Of a stretch of 64,000 nucleotides of DNA, positions 35,181 to 44,311 are shown one piece after another. How positions within the stretch are numbered: the first letter of the stretch is position 1; every line of letters begins with the position of its first letter. The position numbers were made by a program, and so were the translations under genes. Under the pieces are notes generated by a model. It was not told where the DNA came from and made no database searches. It saw only the letters and a program-made list of their open reading frames with translations. The stretch comes from Halolamina litorea (lineage in GTDB: Archaea > Halobacteriota > Halobacteria > Halobacteriales > Haloferacaceae). The stretch is taken from assembly GCF_026616205.1 (NCBI RefSeq), contig NZ_JANHGR010000001.1, forward strand, positions 124,001 to 188,000, in the 5' to 3' direction.

Positions 35181-36653
35181 TCAGTAGGCCTCCTCGATCA
35201 CGATATTCCCCGACTCGTCTCGGAGAATGATGGTGTCGCCGCCGTTGTTCCACACCGGGGAAGATTGGCCCCAGTACAGTTCTGTCTCAGTATCGGTGCC
35301 ACTCCCAGTGTAGATAGTTATTCGGTCGCCAGGCTCAAGAACAGTCCCTTCAGGGATGGTGTATGTGTGATCGGCGGCATCTGCAAGTTCCCACCCAGAG
35401 AGGTCCACCGACGAAGAGCCGGTATTCTCGAAGGTAACGTACTCTCCGTTGAGGTTCTCTGACTCATCGCCCTCAGCGTCCGCGTTGATCGTGGCGAGCT
35501 CGATGGAAGCTCCCCCATCTGTCGCGGTCGACGTCGTTGGGGCGTCCGTGGTCGCCTCAGTTGGGCTCGTAATCGGCGCAGTTCCGGAGCCATCCGCGTC
35601 GATCACAAGCCGTTCGGTCACGTCGCCAGCCGCCCCCGGTTCAACTGGATCTCCCGAGCGGAGTTGCGTCGCCGTCGTCGGCGCGGCTTGCTCTGTCGCG
35701 ACCGTCACTGCTGACCCATTACTGGTGAAGATGATTGTCCCGTGTGTTGCAGTCCAATACGTCGGAATCGAACGGGCTTCCAGCCGCGTGAGTACCTCCT
35801 CGTGTGGGTGCCCGTACTGCGAGTCGTACGCGCTCGAAACCACGACCGCTTGCGGCGAGACTGCCTCAAGGAACGCCTCGCTCGTACTCGATTGGCTACC
35901 GTGATGCCCAGCAGCCAGAATTGTCGAGTTGAGGCTATCCCCGTAGGTGTCGACGAGGTACTCTTCGCTCGCCGTTTCCCCATCACCGGGGAGCAAGAAG
36001 CTTGACGCGCCGAACGGGAGGTGGAGAACGATGCTATTCTCGTTCGAATCCTCGTTGGCCACATACCCTTCCGGTGGTGCAAGCACCTGGGCCTCCATCC
36101 CACTCATTTGGATCGAATCGCCTGCCTGTGTCCGGTAGAGCGTCACGTTGTGTGTCTCGACTGCATCGAGGTACCGATCATACGTTGCTGAACTCGATGC
36201 AATACCGGGATCGTACACGGCGCCGACGCCGTCCAGTTCAGTCTCGAAATGCTTGATCACGGCTGCATGGCCACCGATATGGTCGGCATCAGGGTGGGTG
36301 GTTACGAGGTGATCAATCCGTGTCACCCCTTGAGCTTCGAGATACGCGATAACGTCCTCACCGTCGTCCCGCCAATCACCAGTGTCTATGAGGATCGTTT
36401 CTCCACTTGGGCCGATCACGAGTGTACTCGATCCTTGTCCGACGTTTAACTGATGAACCGATAACTCTCCCTCTGGGGCTGCCTCGGTGGCCGTCGCGGG
36501 CGCTGTCGTCGTCTGATCCTCCGTCGGCGTTGCCGAGACTGGTTCGGAAGTGGTTGAAACTGGCTCTGCGGTGGGATTCGCCTCTGCCGCACAGCCAGCG
36601 AGGACAACGACCCCCAGAACCGCAATGATGGCGAGAAGTCGTCGAGTAGACAT
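35181..36653 (-). CDS. Secreted metallo-beta-lactamase-fold hydrolase with lamin-tail domain
   Basis: A 490-residue lipoprotein with signal MSTRRLLAIIAVLGVVVLAGC (Cys21), then a Thr/Pro-rich linker. The ComEC/Rec2-type hydrolase domain has LNVGQGSSTLVIGPSGETILIDTG, the metal motif THPDADHIGGH and LAAGHHGSQSS. After a second Thr-rich linker, the C-terminal ~110 residues form a lamin-tail domain (GEYVTFENTGSSSVDLSGWELAD...HTYTIPEGTVLEPGD). Such proteins are thought to act on extracellular DNA or nucleotides. The DUF3006 partner follows. It lies in the mobile-looking region, so a role in DNA uptake or transfer is conceivable. Confidence 0.85.
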   Translation of the reverse strand: MSTRRLLAIIAVLGVVVLAGCAAEANPTAEPVSTTSEPVSATPTEDQTTTAPATATEAAPEGELSVHQLNVGQGSSTLVIGPSGETILIDTGDWRDDGEDVIAYLEAQGVTRIDHLVTTHPDADHIGGHAAVIKHFETELDGVGAVYDPGIASSSATYDRYLDAVETHNVTLYRTQAGDSIQMSGMEAQVLAPPEGYVANEDSNENSIVLHLPFGASSFLLPGDGETASEEYLVDTYGDSLNSTILAAGHHGSQSSTSEAFLEAVSPQAVVVSSAYDSQYGHPHEEVLTRLEARSIPTYWTATHGTIIFTSNGSAVTVATEQAAPTTATQLRSGDPVEPGAAGDVTERLVIDADGSGTAPITSPTEATTDAPTTSTATDGGASIELATINADAEGDESENLNGEYVTFENTGSSSVDLSGWELADAADHTYTIPEGTVLEPGDRITIYTGSGTDTETELYWGQSSPVWNNGGDTIILRDESGNIVIEEAY

Positions 36654-36788
36654 AGACCTATATTGTTCACTTGGGGATTAGTCGTTCCGGCTGGACTAAC
36701 AACGGTCTTCGATCGCCCACTCGGGAGCTATCCTGCGTAAGCGCTGTCTCTGCGAGCGCTCATTCGGGCTGCGCCTACGGAGAACTAC

Positions 36789-37061
36789 TCACTCCTCGCT
36801 GACCTCGGAAGCGATAGCCAAGAGTTCCTGTTTCCGGAAGCCGCTTGTTTGATCTCGACTGCTCGAAACGCCCGGCACCTCATCACTGATTGCTTGGCGC
36901 ATGACGCCTTTCCCGGGAATCACTTCTGTGTCTACATCAGCATCCAACGACTCACAGAGGGCAGCCAGCGCTTCTTTCGTAAACCCAGAGGACACTAACC
37001 GCTCATGCCGACCGACGTTCACTCGAATCTCGTTGCGTAGCTCATCCACAGTCTTGCTCAT
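36789..37061 (-). CDS. Small protein of unknown function
   Basis: A 90-residue protein: MSKTVDELRNEIRVNVGRHE then GFTKEALAALCESLDADV. It is helical and charged, with no recognised domain; the opening could be a helix-turn-helix-like or antitoxin-like segment. The ATG at 37061 is preferred over one 15 bases upstream. Its upstream region is the repeat-bearing non-coding sequence, which may regulate it. Confidence 0.55.
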   Translation of the reverse strand: MSKTVDELRNEIRVNVGRHERLVSSGFTKEALAALCESLDADVDTEVIPGKGVMRQAISDEVPGVSSSRDQTSGFRKQELLAIASEVSEE

Positions 37062-37703
37062 AGGGTGGGTGTACACCTAGCGCGACCTGTACTTCCCGGT
37101 GTCGTGATCACCTATTTCCTATTGACCGGGAGCTCCGTTACGAGCCCATCTGCCAACGGACTGTAGATGAAACACAGAATCGGATTTCCGAACCCGGAAT
37201 CGCTAGAGGAGAACCGATTATGAAAATCTCACCCCTCCGTTTCGGGTCTGTACGGCCATCATAATCGGCCCAAATCCCCGCAAGTAGACCCAGTGTGGTG
37301 CCCAAAATCGGAAGTGGAGTGGCCGTCGCTGAACCGCGTAATCGCTGGAAACGCGGGTTAGACGCGCTATCGGCGCCGTCGCCGTCGTCGTCGACGCCGT
37401 CGATGATCCGAAAATCGGGGCCGAAAATCTTCATAATCGGTTTCCCTCTTGCGGTTAGCCGAATTCGAGATCCGTTGCTGACCTACGAAATTCGTCCATA
37501 TTCGGCGGTGCTGAGCCGTTTCGATCCCTTCCTACCCTCTTTTGGTCACGCACCCCCGCAAGAACAGGCTGAACGCAGTTCCCGTATTCCACCGGTACAC
37601 CTCTTGCGGGGCCCGAATCCGATTATGAAACTCCTGACGCGCCCACAGACCGACCGGATAGCCAATATCGGCCCGCAATCTCACTTTGACTCTGTTCTCT
37701 GAG
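37062..37703. other. Non-coding region with four CCGATTATGA repeats; candidate origin or transfer region
   Basis: No convincing gene in 640 bases. The perfect 10-mer CCGATTATGA occurs four times, at 37214-37223 (+), 37259-37268 (-), 37431-37440 (-) and 37619-37628 (+). Related AATCGG/CCGAAATC sequences are scattered between. It is visibly more A/T-rich than the flanks and lies between a small gene and the conjugation-type ATPase. Iteron-like organisation suggests a replication or transfer origin, or a shared regulatory site. Confidence 0.5.
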
Positions 37704-40700
37704 CTACGACCCATCCGCATCAAGAAACGCGTCCTTGAGCCACTCGACTGGATAGACCGCCGTCAGTCCTGCCGTGTTGATCTTGAATTGCTGTGGCGGC
37801 GTGGTCGATGCGTATGTTTTCTCGACCCGGACTGGGCCCTCTAGTGGATCGTTCAACGCCTCCAGTACGTCATGCCCCGAAGATTGGGTCATGACCACCC
37901 AAATCGCTTCCTCGGGTTCACAGCCGGCCATCTTGTCGAAGTCCTCCGGAACCGCCCGTTTCACGTCGTGATTGATCCGCTCAATCTCTACAGTCACTAC
38001 GAACTCGCCCTCAACGTCGACGCCTGCAAGGTCGAGTCGGTGGTTCTCGTCAAGGTCGTAGTACGGAACGACCTCCACAACCCTTGAGGACGGATCGTCG
38101 ACGTACTCGCGTTCCAGATACCGTCGTGCAACCTCCACAGCCATGACGTGCTGACTGGACTCCTCAAGATCGCCCTGGCCATGTCCATAATCGACGCCTT
38201 GGCGGTAGCTCTCCCCAATCGCGCTCCGTCCGTCAGGTGTCACCGTGTACAGGCGATGTGGATGGTCGGTGTCGTGGCGAAGGAGATCCGTCTCAAGGAG
38301 GTCTTGGAGTGCATCGGCGTCGATACCGACGTACTCCTGTAAGCGAATCATACTGTCGTTCAGCAGGTCATACTCGAGTGGGTCATACCGCAACTGCTGA
38401 GCGTTATAGACCGCTTGGAGGAACAGCAGTTGCGTGTCGGACCACTCTGACAGCACTCGCTCCTCCGGAGTGAGCTTCAGGTTCACCTCACAGATGGGGA
38501 TATCGTCTGGATCTACCTCTGCAAGGGAGGAGCAGCACTCAACCGTCCGGACGAGTCCGTCGATTGTCGGGTCGTATCGGTTATCGCAGCGCCGGCACCG
38601 AAGTCCATGGATATCTCCGTCGTACTCGACCGTCGGCGGCAGGCGTTTCGTGTGCGGGAGCGCACTATCGACCCGCGTTCTCGACCGCTCTTCGACAGGG
38701 TCACCCGCGTCACCGTCGTGTTCAGACGACCGCTCCTCTGTATCTTCATCGATGGCTGTCGAGGGCATCCCGAGCGTGAGTCCAACATTTGCCCGCGTCC
38801 GAGCCGCAACGGCATCGACGGCGGCGTCGAACGCTCCCAACTCAACATCAGAGAGCGGGCGCTTGCCGGTTGGGTCACCAGGTGGGAGCGCTAACGACCG
38901 CACAAGAAACGGTCGTGGCTCTGGACTGTCGAACGCTGCGGGGAGGCTCACCAGCCATTGCCCTCGACGAAGCGCCCGGAGCCGGTTCCCGACAGCGACG
39001 GCATCCATCTCGTCTGTGGCCAATCGCCGAGCCAAGAGCCGGTCGACGGCGACGTTCCCCGCAACAAACGTGGAGATGTTGTTGAGGAGCTCCTCGTACA
39101 CATCGTGATTCTGGCTTTTGAGTTGGGCTGGAAACTGCATCGCCAACGTCATCGAGCAATCGAAACTCCGGGACTGTGAGAGAAGCTGTTTGAGGAGGTC
39201 CGAGACAGCGACGCTTGCGGCCTCTTCGATGTAGAGGTTGACGAGTGGCTGGTCGCCTTGGCTCCGCTGTGAGCGACGGCGGAGCGCCGTCCAGAGGTTC
39301 GAGAGAACCACCAACGTCAGCACGCGCTGGGCCTCGTTCCGGAGGCCACCCGTGTCGAGGATGATGACGACGTCCTCGTTCAGGTACTCCGCAAGGTCGA
39401 AATGCGGATCGCCATCTTCGGGAACATGGTTGAAAATTCGGGCCAACCGTTGGTCGATCGGAATCTTCTCAACTCGATTTGCGACCCCTTGCATGATCTC
39501 GTCGAACGAGCGAGCGCGGTTGGCAACGACGCCGGCGAGCATCCGCTCTAAGTCTTCATCGGCGACGGGCGGGGCTGCCTGTCGTTCGTGCATGCGGCGA
39601 ATCGTGCGGTCGAACGCCCGATGGGAGAACGCATCCTCGCCGTTCACGGGGTCGAACGTCGCCTTCAGGAGATAGCGAATGATGTCCGGAGAGCGAACGG
39701 CCTGTTCGAAGCGGTCACGGCCCATGATTTGGGCGAGGATTTCGAGGTAGTGATCAACCGTATCTTCGACGGCTGTCGCCCGAGGCACGCCCGCGTCGAG
39801 TTCATCGCGGATGTCGAAAAACGAGAATGCAGGCAAGACCTCGGCGCAGTCGAAGTAGAGTACGTTCTCCAGATGGCCGTAGGTCGCGTAGTGGGCCCGG
39901 AGATACTCTTGAGCCATTCCATCGCCCTTTGGGTCGATGAGGATGTCCGCGCCGTCAGTCGCCGCGTGGTTGGCGAGAATGGCGTTGATGAGGGCGGTGG
40001 ATTTCCCGGAGCCCGTCTTCCCGAACCAGCCAACGTGCATTGGTTGGAGGCTCGGTGGGAGTGTGACTGGTTCGGGATCTGCGATGCCGTCATCGCTTAG
40101 CGGCTGTCCGAGTGGGAGTCCGGGGCCGCGATAGGCATCGAGTTGTTCGGCCGGTGGCGATGGGAGTGTCGTCGCTTCTCTGGGCGTGGGTGCGAGTGCC
40201 CGGTCACCAGCCGTGGTGAGGGCGTCGCCGTCGACGATGCAGAAGTTTGCCGCTTCACTGGCGTCGACGACAAGCGGTTTCGGGCGCGTTCGGAGACTCG
40301 GGAGGCGGCTCGTCGATGTGAATTCCCGCTTGCACATCGCGTCGAAGAGCGCGTCTGCTCGGCTGCCTGTTCGGGTGGTCGCCCCGACGGCGTAGCAGGT
40401 GTGGCTTACGTTTGTGAAGGCGCTCGTGAGTTCGCGGATTGTGTGCCCGTCGTCGATGGCGACTGCCCGAGCACTGCACTCAAACGACCAACGAGCGTCT
40501 TTCTCGGCGAGTTCTTCCAACCGTTGTTGATCTTCGTTGCTCAGGTGCTCCTGTCCTTCCTCTGGGGCTCCGAACAGAGCCGCACTCAGTTCGCCACCCC
40601 ATGTGTCCTGTTGGGCTTCAATGCTCACGCGGCGGCTCTCTGCCTCTTGTGTCCAGTCGGGCTTCGGGCGGAGGAGTGCCTGGTAGATCATCGGGGATGC

Positions 40701-41222
40701 TGTCGCCGCCATCGTCTCGAAAATCGCGGCGAGTGGGATGCGAGCATGGTCGTCGGTCAGGAATGTCTCGAAGGGGCTGAGTTGGGTCTGCCAGTCCTTC
40801 GGGCGATCGGGCTTCCCGTAGAACTCGACGCCTGCAAGTGTCGGATCTAAGCCGGCGACGCCACGCAGCCAGCCATCCTGTTGGTGGACTGCCGTGAATT
40901 CATAGCTGTCCGGAAAGAGGCCTCTGAGCGTTCGTGTGAATGTGTCGTGGGTTGCGTCGTCGTCGACGCCGAGGTAGTACTCGATTCGTGTATCGTCGCC
41001 GCCTGTCGAGACGAGTAAGACCTCAATTGTGGATGGCTTCGGACCGCGTAGTCGGTCGAGGAGTGTCGGGTTCGCTTGGTTGTTTGAGAGACTGTGCAGT
41101 CGTCTCAGGTGCGCGGTAACCGTCTCGACGTTGAGCTGGTCTGTCGTTGGGCGAATACGGATGTACGACCGGGCGTTCGTTACGTGAACGGGGAGGGAGT
41201 CGCTGGAGTCTTCGGCGGGCAT
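37704..41222 (-). CDS. Conjugation-type coupling ATPase (VirD4/TraG/HerA-like) with extended C-terminus
   Basis: A 1172-residue protein. The N-terminal ~350 residues are strand-rich. The RecA-type ATPase has Walker A GWFGKTGSGKST near residues 397-408 and DILIDPKGDGMAQEYL. The Walker-B-like segment is PLVNLYIEEAASVAV near residue 660, followed by LAMQFPAQL. After an acidic linker come a zinc ribbon (CRRCDNRY...ECC) and a winged-helix-like segment. A last domain reads DLAGVDVEG...VVTVEIERINHDVKRA, whose D-x(n)-E-x-E pattern recalls PD-(D/E)xK nucleases. It probably moves DNA during transfer of the element. No relaxase is encoded nearby. Confidence 0.75.
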   Translation of the reverse strand: MPAEDSSDSLPVHVTNARSYIRIRPTTDQLNVETVTAHLRRLHSLSNNQANPTLLDRLRGPKPSTIEVLLVSTGGDDTRIEYYLGVDDDATHDTFTRTLRGLFPDSYEFTAVHQQDGWLRGVAGLDPTLAGVEFYGKPDRPKDWQTQLSPFETFLTDDHARIPLAAIFETMAATASPMIYQALLRPKPDWTQEAESRRVSIEAQQDTWGGELSAALFGAPEEGQEHLSNEDQQRLEELAEKDARWSFECSARAVAIDDGHTIRELTSAFTNVSHTCYAVGATTRTGSRADALFDAMCKREFTSTSRLPSLRTRPKPLVVDASEAANFCIVDGDALTTAGDRALAPTPREATTLPSPPAEQLDAYRGPGLPLGQPLSDDGIADPEPVTLPPSLQPMHVGWFGKTGSGKSTALINAILANHAATDGADILIDPKGDGMAQEYLRAHYATYGHLENVLYFDCAEVLPAFSFFDIRDELDAGVPRATAVEDTVDHYLEILAQIMGRDRFEQAVRSPDIIRYLLKATFDPVNGEDAFSHRAFDRTIRRMHERQAAPPVADEDLERMLAGVVANRARSFDEIMQGVANRVEKIPIDQRLARIFNHVPEDGDPHFDLAEYLNEDVVIILDTGGLRNEAQRVLTLVVLSNLWTALRRRSQRSQGDQPLVNLYIEEAASVAVSDLLKQLLSQSRSFDCSMTLAMQFPAQLKSQNHDVYEELLNNISTFVAGNVAVDRLLARRLATDEMDAVAVGNRLRALRRGQWLVSLPAAFDSPEPRPFLVRSLALPPGDPTGKRPLSDVELGAFDAAVDAVAARTRANVGLTLGMPSTAIDEDTEERSSEHDGDAGDPVEERSRTRVDSALPHTKRLPPTVEYDGDIHGLRCRRCDNRYDPTIDGLVRTVECCSSLAEVDPDDIPICEVNLKLTPEERVLSEWSDTQLLFLQAVYNAQQLRYDPLEYDLLNDSMIRLQEYVGIDADALQDLLETDLLRHDTDHPHRLYTVTPDGRSAIGESYRQGVDYGHGQGDLEESSQHVMAVEVARRYLEREYVDDPSSRVVEVVPYYDLDENHRLDLAGVDVEGEFVVTVEIERINHDVKRAVPEDFDKMAGCEPEEAIWVVMTQSSGHDVLEALNDPLEGPVRVEKTYASTTPPQQFKINTAGLTAVYPVEWLKDAFLDADGS

Positions 41223-41597
41223 TTGGAGAGAGTGGAGGTCGGTATCTCTCCTTACCGACGCTGTGGATAAGGGGACGGGTTGGCCACCTCGATTTCCGTT
41301 TCAACGACCGCTGAACAGTCCGTTTTCCGTGAGTGTGTGCAAAGCTGCTGTCGTGCCTTAGGCGGTTGTCGAACCAGAGCGACCTCGCCGATTGAGCTAT
41401 TCGTATCGCCATTCACGATCTGTGCATTACCTCTCGAAATCCGACCTCTCGAAATCCGAATAGAGAGCCCCAGCAGGTAGGGCTCATAACCAATAGTCTT
41501 CGGACCCAACCGATTCGCATGGTGACGAGCAATGGAACCGACGCGAGACGGATCACTGTCGCTTCGACCGGCGTCTGCAACAGCCCCTCAAGAGACG
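41223..41597. other. Intergenic region with a tandem 15-base repeat
   Basis: 375 bases between two divergent genes without a supported gene. CCTCTCGAAATCCGA is perfectly duplicated back to back at 41430-41444 and 41445-41459, and could be an operator. A D-arm-like string (GAATAGCTCAATCGGCGAGG on the minus strand near 41387-41404) is present, but no full tRNA can be folded. Confidence 0.45.
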
Positions 41598-42032
41598 ATG
41601 TACGATAATATCCTCCTGCCCACTGATGGGAGCGACGGGACGGACCGAATCGCCGCACACGCAATCCACATCGCTCGACAGAACGATGCGACGCTTCACA
41701 TCCTTCACGTCGTGGATACGTCGGTCCTCCCGCTTGATGCTCACAGTCAGTCGTTCTACGACCAGATGGAAGCGGCCGGCCGAAGCTCCGTCGTGGAGAT
41801 TCGTGACCGAGCCATCGACGCCGGAGTTCACGCTGTCGATTCTCTTCATCGCGGAACGCCGTACCGGACCATTCTCGACTACGCCGAGGAGAACGACATT
41901 GACCTCATTGTTCTCGGGACGCACGGACGAGGCGGTGTCCGTCGTGCGCTTCTGGGAAGCGTCGCCGAACGCGTCGTCCGACTTTCGGAGGCGCCTGTCC
42001 TCACCGTCCGGACCTTACCTCTAGGAGAGTAG
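41598..42032 (+). CDS. Universal stress protein (single domain)
   Basis: A 144-residue UspA-type protein: MYDNILLPTDGSDGTD at the N-terminus and the ATP-binding pattern GTHGRGGVRRALLGSVAERVV (G-x2-G-x9-GS) near the end. The nucleotide site is intact, unlike the second domain of the other USP in this window. The ATG at 41598 is the family start; the longer frame upstream is not used. It stands alone in the accessory region. Confidence 0.9.
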   Translation: MYDNILLPTDGSDGTDRIAAHAIHIARQNDATLHILHVVDTSVLPLDAHSQSFYDQMEAAGRSSVVEIRDRAIDAGVHAVDSLHRGTPYRTILDYAEENDIDLIVLGTHGRGGVRRALLGSVAERVVRLSEAPVLTVRTLPLGE

Positions 42033-42562
42033 CGATCATTCCTCGTGTGAAGACCGACATTCGGGTACATTACTGCTCGACCCTGCAACGCATTGGCGTT
42101 TCAACCGCGCCGATGCGTCATACTCGGAGCTCTCTCCGGAAGGGTACCTCACCACCACCCACTCACCATCGCCTGTGGGCTATTCGGGGGTGTGCGCCAG
42201 CCACGAGCCGTCTGATGCGCGTATCTTCGAGTGAGCTGTCGTCCACAACTCGCTTCGAACGTCACCCTAATTGGTTCTCGGCTGGCGGTTCGGTTACTTC
42301 TTCGTCTCTTTAGTCTGGATCTGAACCCCTGTTTGGAGGCGTCTCGACGTACCTCTCTGGCGTATTCGTCATCGCTGACTCGGCGCCGACGAGGCGGTCA
42401 TGAGTTCGCAGCGTCCTGTTCGCTCTAGGCTCACCGGACCATCGTCTCGCTCGTCGACGCCACGGCCCCTTCACCCCTGTAGCCAGACGGGTCATCGTTC
42501 CCCTCACTAACCAGAACGGACCGGTTTTCTTCGCGCACCTCACGGGCGAGGTGCGCAACCAG
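42033..42562. other. Intergenic stretch without a recognised gene
   Basis: 530 bases after the universal stress gene. Short open frames exist on both strands, but none has a start, composition or motif that convinces. A polarity of short C/T-rich runs is visible. No repeat, tRNA or inverted element was found. Confidence 0.4.
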
Positions 42563-42811
42563 ATGTCGACAACCACCCCGAAGGCCGTACTGAACGCGGT
42601 AAAGAAGACGATTAGCGGGCGACCGCAAACGCTGATGACGACGGCGTGCGGTCATCCACCCTCCGAACAGTCAGTTCTCCTCCTCGAGGACCGGGCGCTG
42701 CACGGCTGTGAATGGTGTGGAGAGCTGCTGGATCGCCGGCCTCACCCGCTCTTGAGTGACGACGTTCCCGAACTGGAGTACGAGGCGCTGCGGAACCTCC
42801 GCCGTCGATGA
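42563..42811 (+). CDS. Small Cys-rich protein, possible zinc binding
   Basis: An 82-residue frame starting MSTTTPKAVLNAVKKTISG, with ACGHPPSEQ...HGCEWCGELL, i.e. a C-G-H and a C-x2-C pair that could bind zinc. The end is charged (LEYEALRNLRRR). A GTG twelve bases upstream is an alternative start. No family is recognised. The opposite strand is also open here, so the coding call is moderate. Confidence 0.5.
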   Translation: MSTTTPKAVLNAVKKTISGRPQTLMTTACGHPPSEQSVLLLEDRALHGCEWCGELLDRRPHPLLSDDVPELEYEALRNLRRR

Positions 42812-43173
42812 GGTAGCGCGAGGAAAAATCGTCGCCCATTGCTGTCTCCGTGCTGTCGCCGGCCCGTCCGCTCGCCGTCCCCGTCGCCGAGGGGTGGGTT
42901 CGTGCCAAAGTCGGCACGCCAGCGGGTTGGTCGGTCGGGGTCTCGCTGGCGCTCGCCCCACGACCAGACACACTCCGCTGGCCGCCCACCCTCGGCGAGC
43001 CGGCGCGCGTACTGGTTGGTGTGGCTCTCGATCCGTTTTGCGCGCCGCTCGCGCCCTGGCGGGCGCTGAAGGCGCGAGCGGCGCGTGCGAGGATTGGTCG
43101 GTCTGAGAAGACAACCGCGAGTGATGATCGCGGCTGTCGGGCGCGGTGAAGCGCCTTCGGTCCGTGAAGACCA
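42812..43173. other. GC-rich spacer before the OB-fold gene
   Basis: 360 very GC-rich bases. Frames are open on both strands, as expected by chance at this composition. The GAGCGGCGCGTGCG-type self-complementary strings do not form a clear gene or terminator. I see no supported feature. Confidence 0.4.
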
Positions 43174-44052
43174 ATGAGTAGTAAGAGCGCAATCGGAAAT
43201 GAAGTTTCGGGTGTAGAGACAACTGAACGACGAGAAATCGACGAGGACGGCTTTGCGGTTGTGGACGACGTCGCGGAGCGGGAGGCGAACCTGCGACCGA
43301 CAGTGGAGATGGAGATCCAGGCGAAGGTGGACACCAATCACCCAGATGGGCGGCGGGCTGGGCTGACACTGGAAGCCGAAGAGCGGCTGGAAGCGCGTGA
43401 GTGGGAAATCGAGCGAACAGCCGAGCGGTTCGATCGACGGCCGGACTCCGATAGAGAGGCGCGAACGAGAACGGTGGTTCGTGAGGCGAGTGTCGAGCAG
43501 CGACGAGTGTTCGACGAGCGAGCGGCGGCGGTGGATCCGTGGCAAGACCCGGAGCGGGCGGATGCGCGAGAGCAGGTGTCCCAATCGGCGTTGGGCTGGG
43601 TGAACGAAGAAGCGAGGCGGCTGTCGGGGATGCTGCCGGGGTGGTCGCGGGCGGCGATCAGTCGGCGGTTGGCTGAGCGGGTCGTCGACGGCGTGTCGAA
43701 GACGGCGGCGGTCGTCGGTGTCTTCGAGGCGTTGAAGACCGATGCCGGCCAGGTGCTCCCAATTGCGGCGCTTGAGGACGTGCCAGTGAACGAGGTGAGT
43801 GTCGGCGGCGTTGTGACGACGCTGTGGGAACCGAAACACCCGAAGATCGCCCAGGTGGGGTTGATCGAGGACAAGAGCGGGAAAACGAAGTTCACGGCTT
43901 GGCGGGTAAGTGACGTTCCGTGGATGGAGGAGGGCGAGCGTGTCGTGCTCAGGGAGGTCTCGAAGAGTTGGTACGAAGGGCGCGTCTCCGTGGCGCTGAC
44001 GGGCCGGTCGTCGATCTCGTTCCCCGACCGAGAGGCGTGGTGGGCTGAGTAG
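43174..44052 (+). CDS. OB-fold single-stranded-DNA-binding protein (RPA-like)
   Basis: A 292-residue protein. The N-terminal half is highly charged and helical (EAEERLEAREWEIERTAERF). The C-terminal ~100 residues form an OB fold (SVGGVVTTLWEPKHPKIAQVGLI, DKSGKTKFTAW, VVLREVSKSWYEGRVSVALTG). Haloarchaeal plasmids and integrated elements often encode this protein. It probably protects or channels ssDNA during replication or transfer. A CRISPR array follows about 260 bases downstream. Confidence 0.78.
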   Translation: MSSKSAIGNEVSGVETTERREIDEDGFAVVDDVAEREANLRPTVEMEIQAKVDTNHPDGRRAGLTLEAEERLEAREWEIERTAERFDRRPDSDREARTRTVVREASVEQRRVFDERAAAVDPWQDPERADAREQVSQSALGWVNEEARRLSGMLPGWSRAAISRRLAERVVDGVSKTAAVVGVFEALKTDAGQVLPIAALEDVPVNEVSVGGVVTTLWEPKHPKIAQVGLIEDKSGKTKFTAWRVSDVPWMEEGERVVLREVSKSWYEGRVSVALTGRSSISFPDREAWWAE

Positions 44053-44218
44053 GGCTGTCGTGACCTCTCTTTTTGCTGTGGCCAGCCGCCTCCCCAGCCG
44101 TCGTCCTCACTGCGTTCGGCCGCCCCTCGCGCGCGGTCGCGGCGTTCGCCGCGCCTCACGCGCGCCGCCGTTACAAGCTTTCAGTTCCTCTCACCGCGAT
44201 CACCGGCTCGTTTCCATT

Positions 44219-44233
44219 AACCCCCCGGGGGTT
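44219..44233. repeat. Perfect palindrome upstream of the CRISPR array
   Basis: AACCCCCCGGGGGTT is a palindrome with a one-base centre, about 80 bases before the first CRISPR repeat. It may be part of a leader or the end of the RPA-like transcript; the function is unknown. Confidence 0.4.
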
Positions 44234-44311
44234 CTGGAGGTATTGCGGGTCCATGGAAATCACTTAGTGAGACTGGGCAGTAGAGCCTTCTACCCCCCGA
44301 AATACGGGCGG

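Noticed and set aside
41376-41412. tRNA-like D-arm string (minus-strand AATAGCTCAATCGG)
   Set aside because: No matching anticodon stem, T-arm or acceptor could be found around it.
42850-43149. 99-residue plus-strand frame before the OB-fold gene
   Set aside because: Ala/Arg/Pro-rich, no domain, no clear start signal, and the opposite strand is equally open.
42612-43839. Long minus-strand frames opposite the OB-fold gene
   Set aside because: Ser/Arg-rich reverse shadow of a gene with a convincing OB fold.
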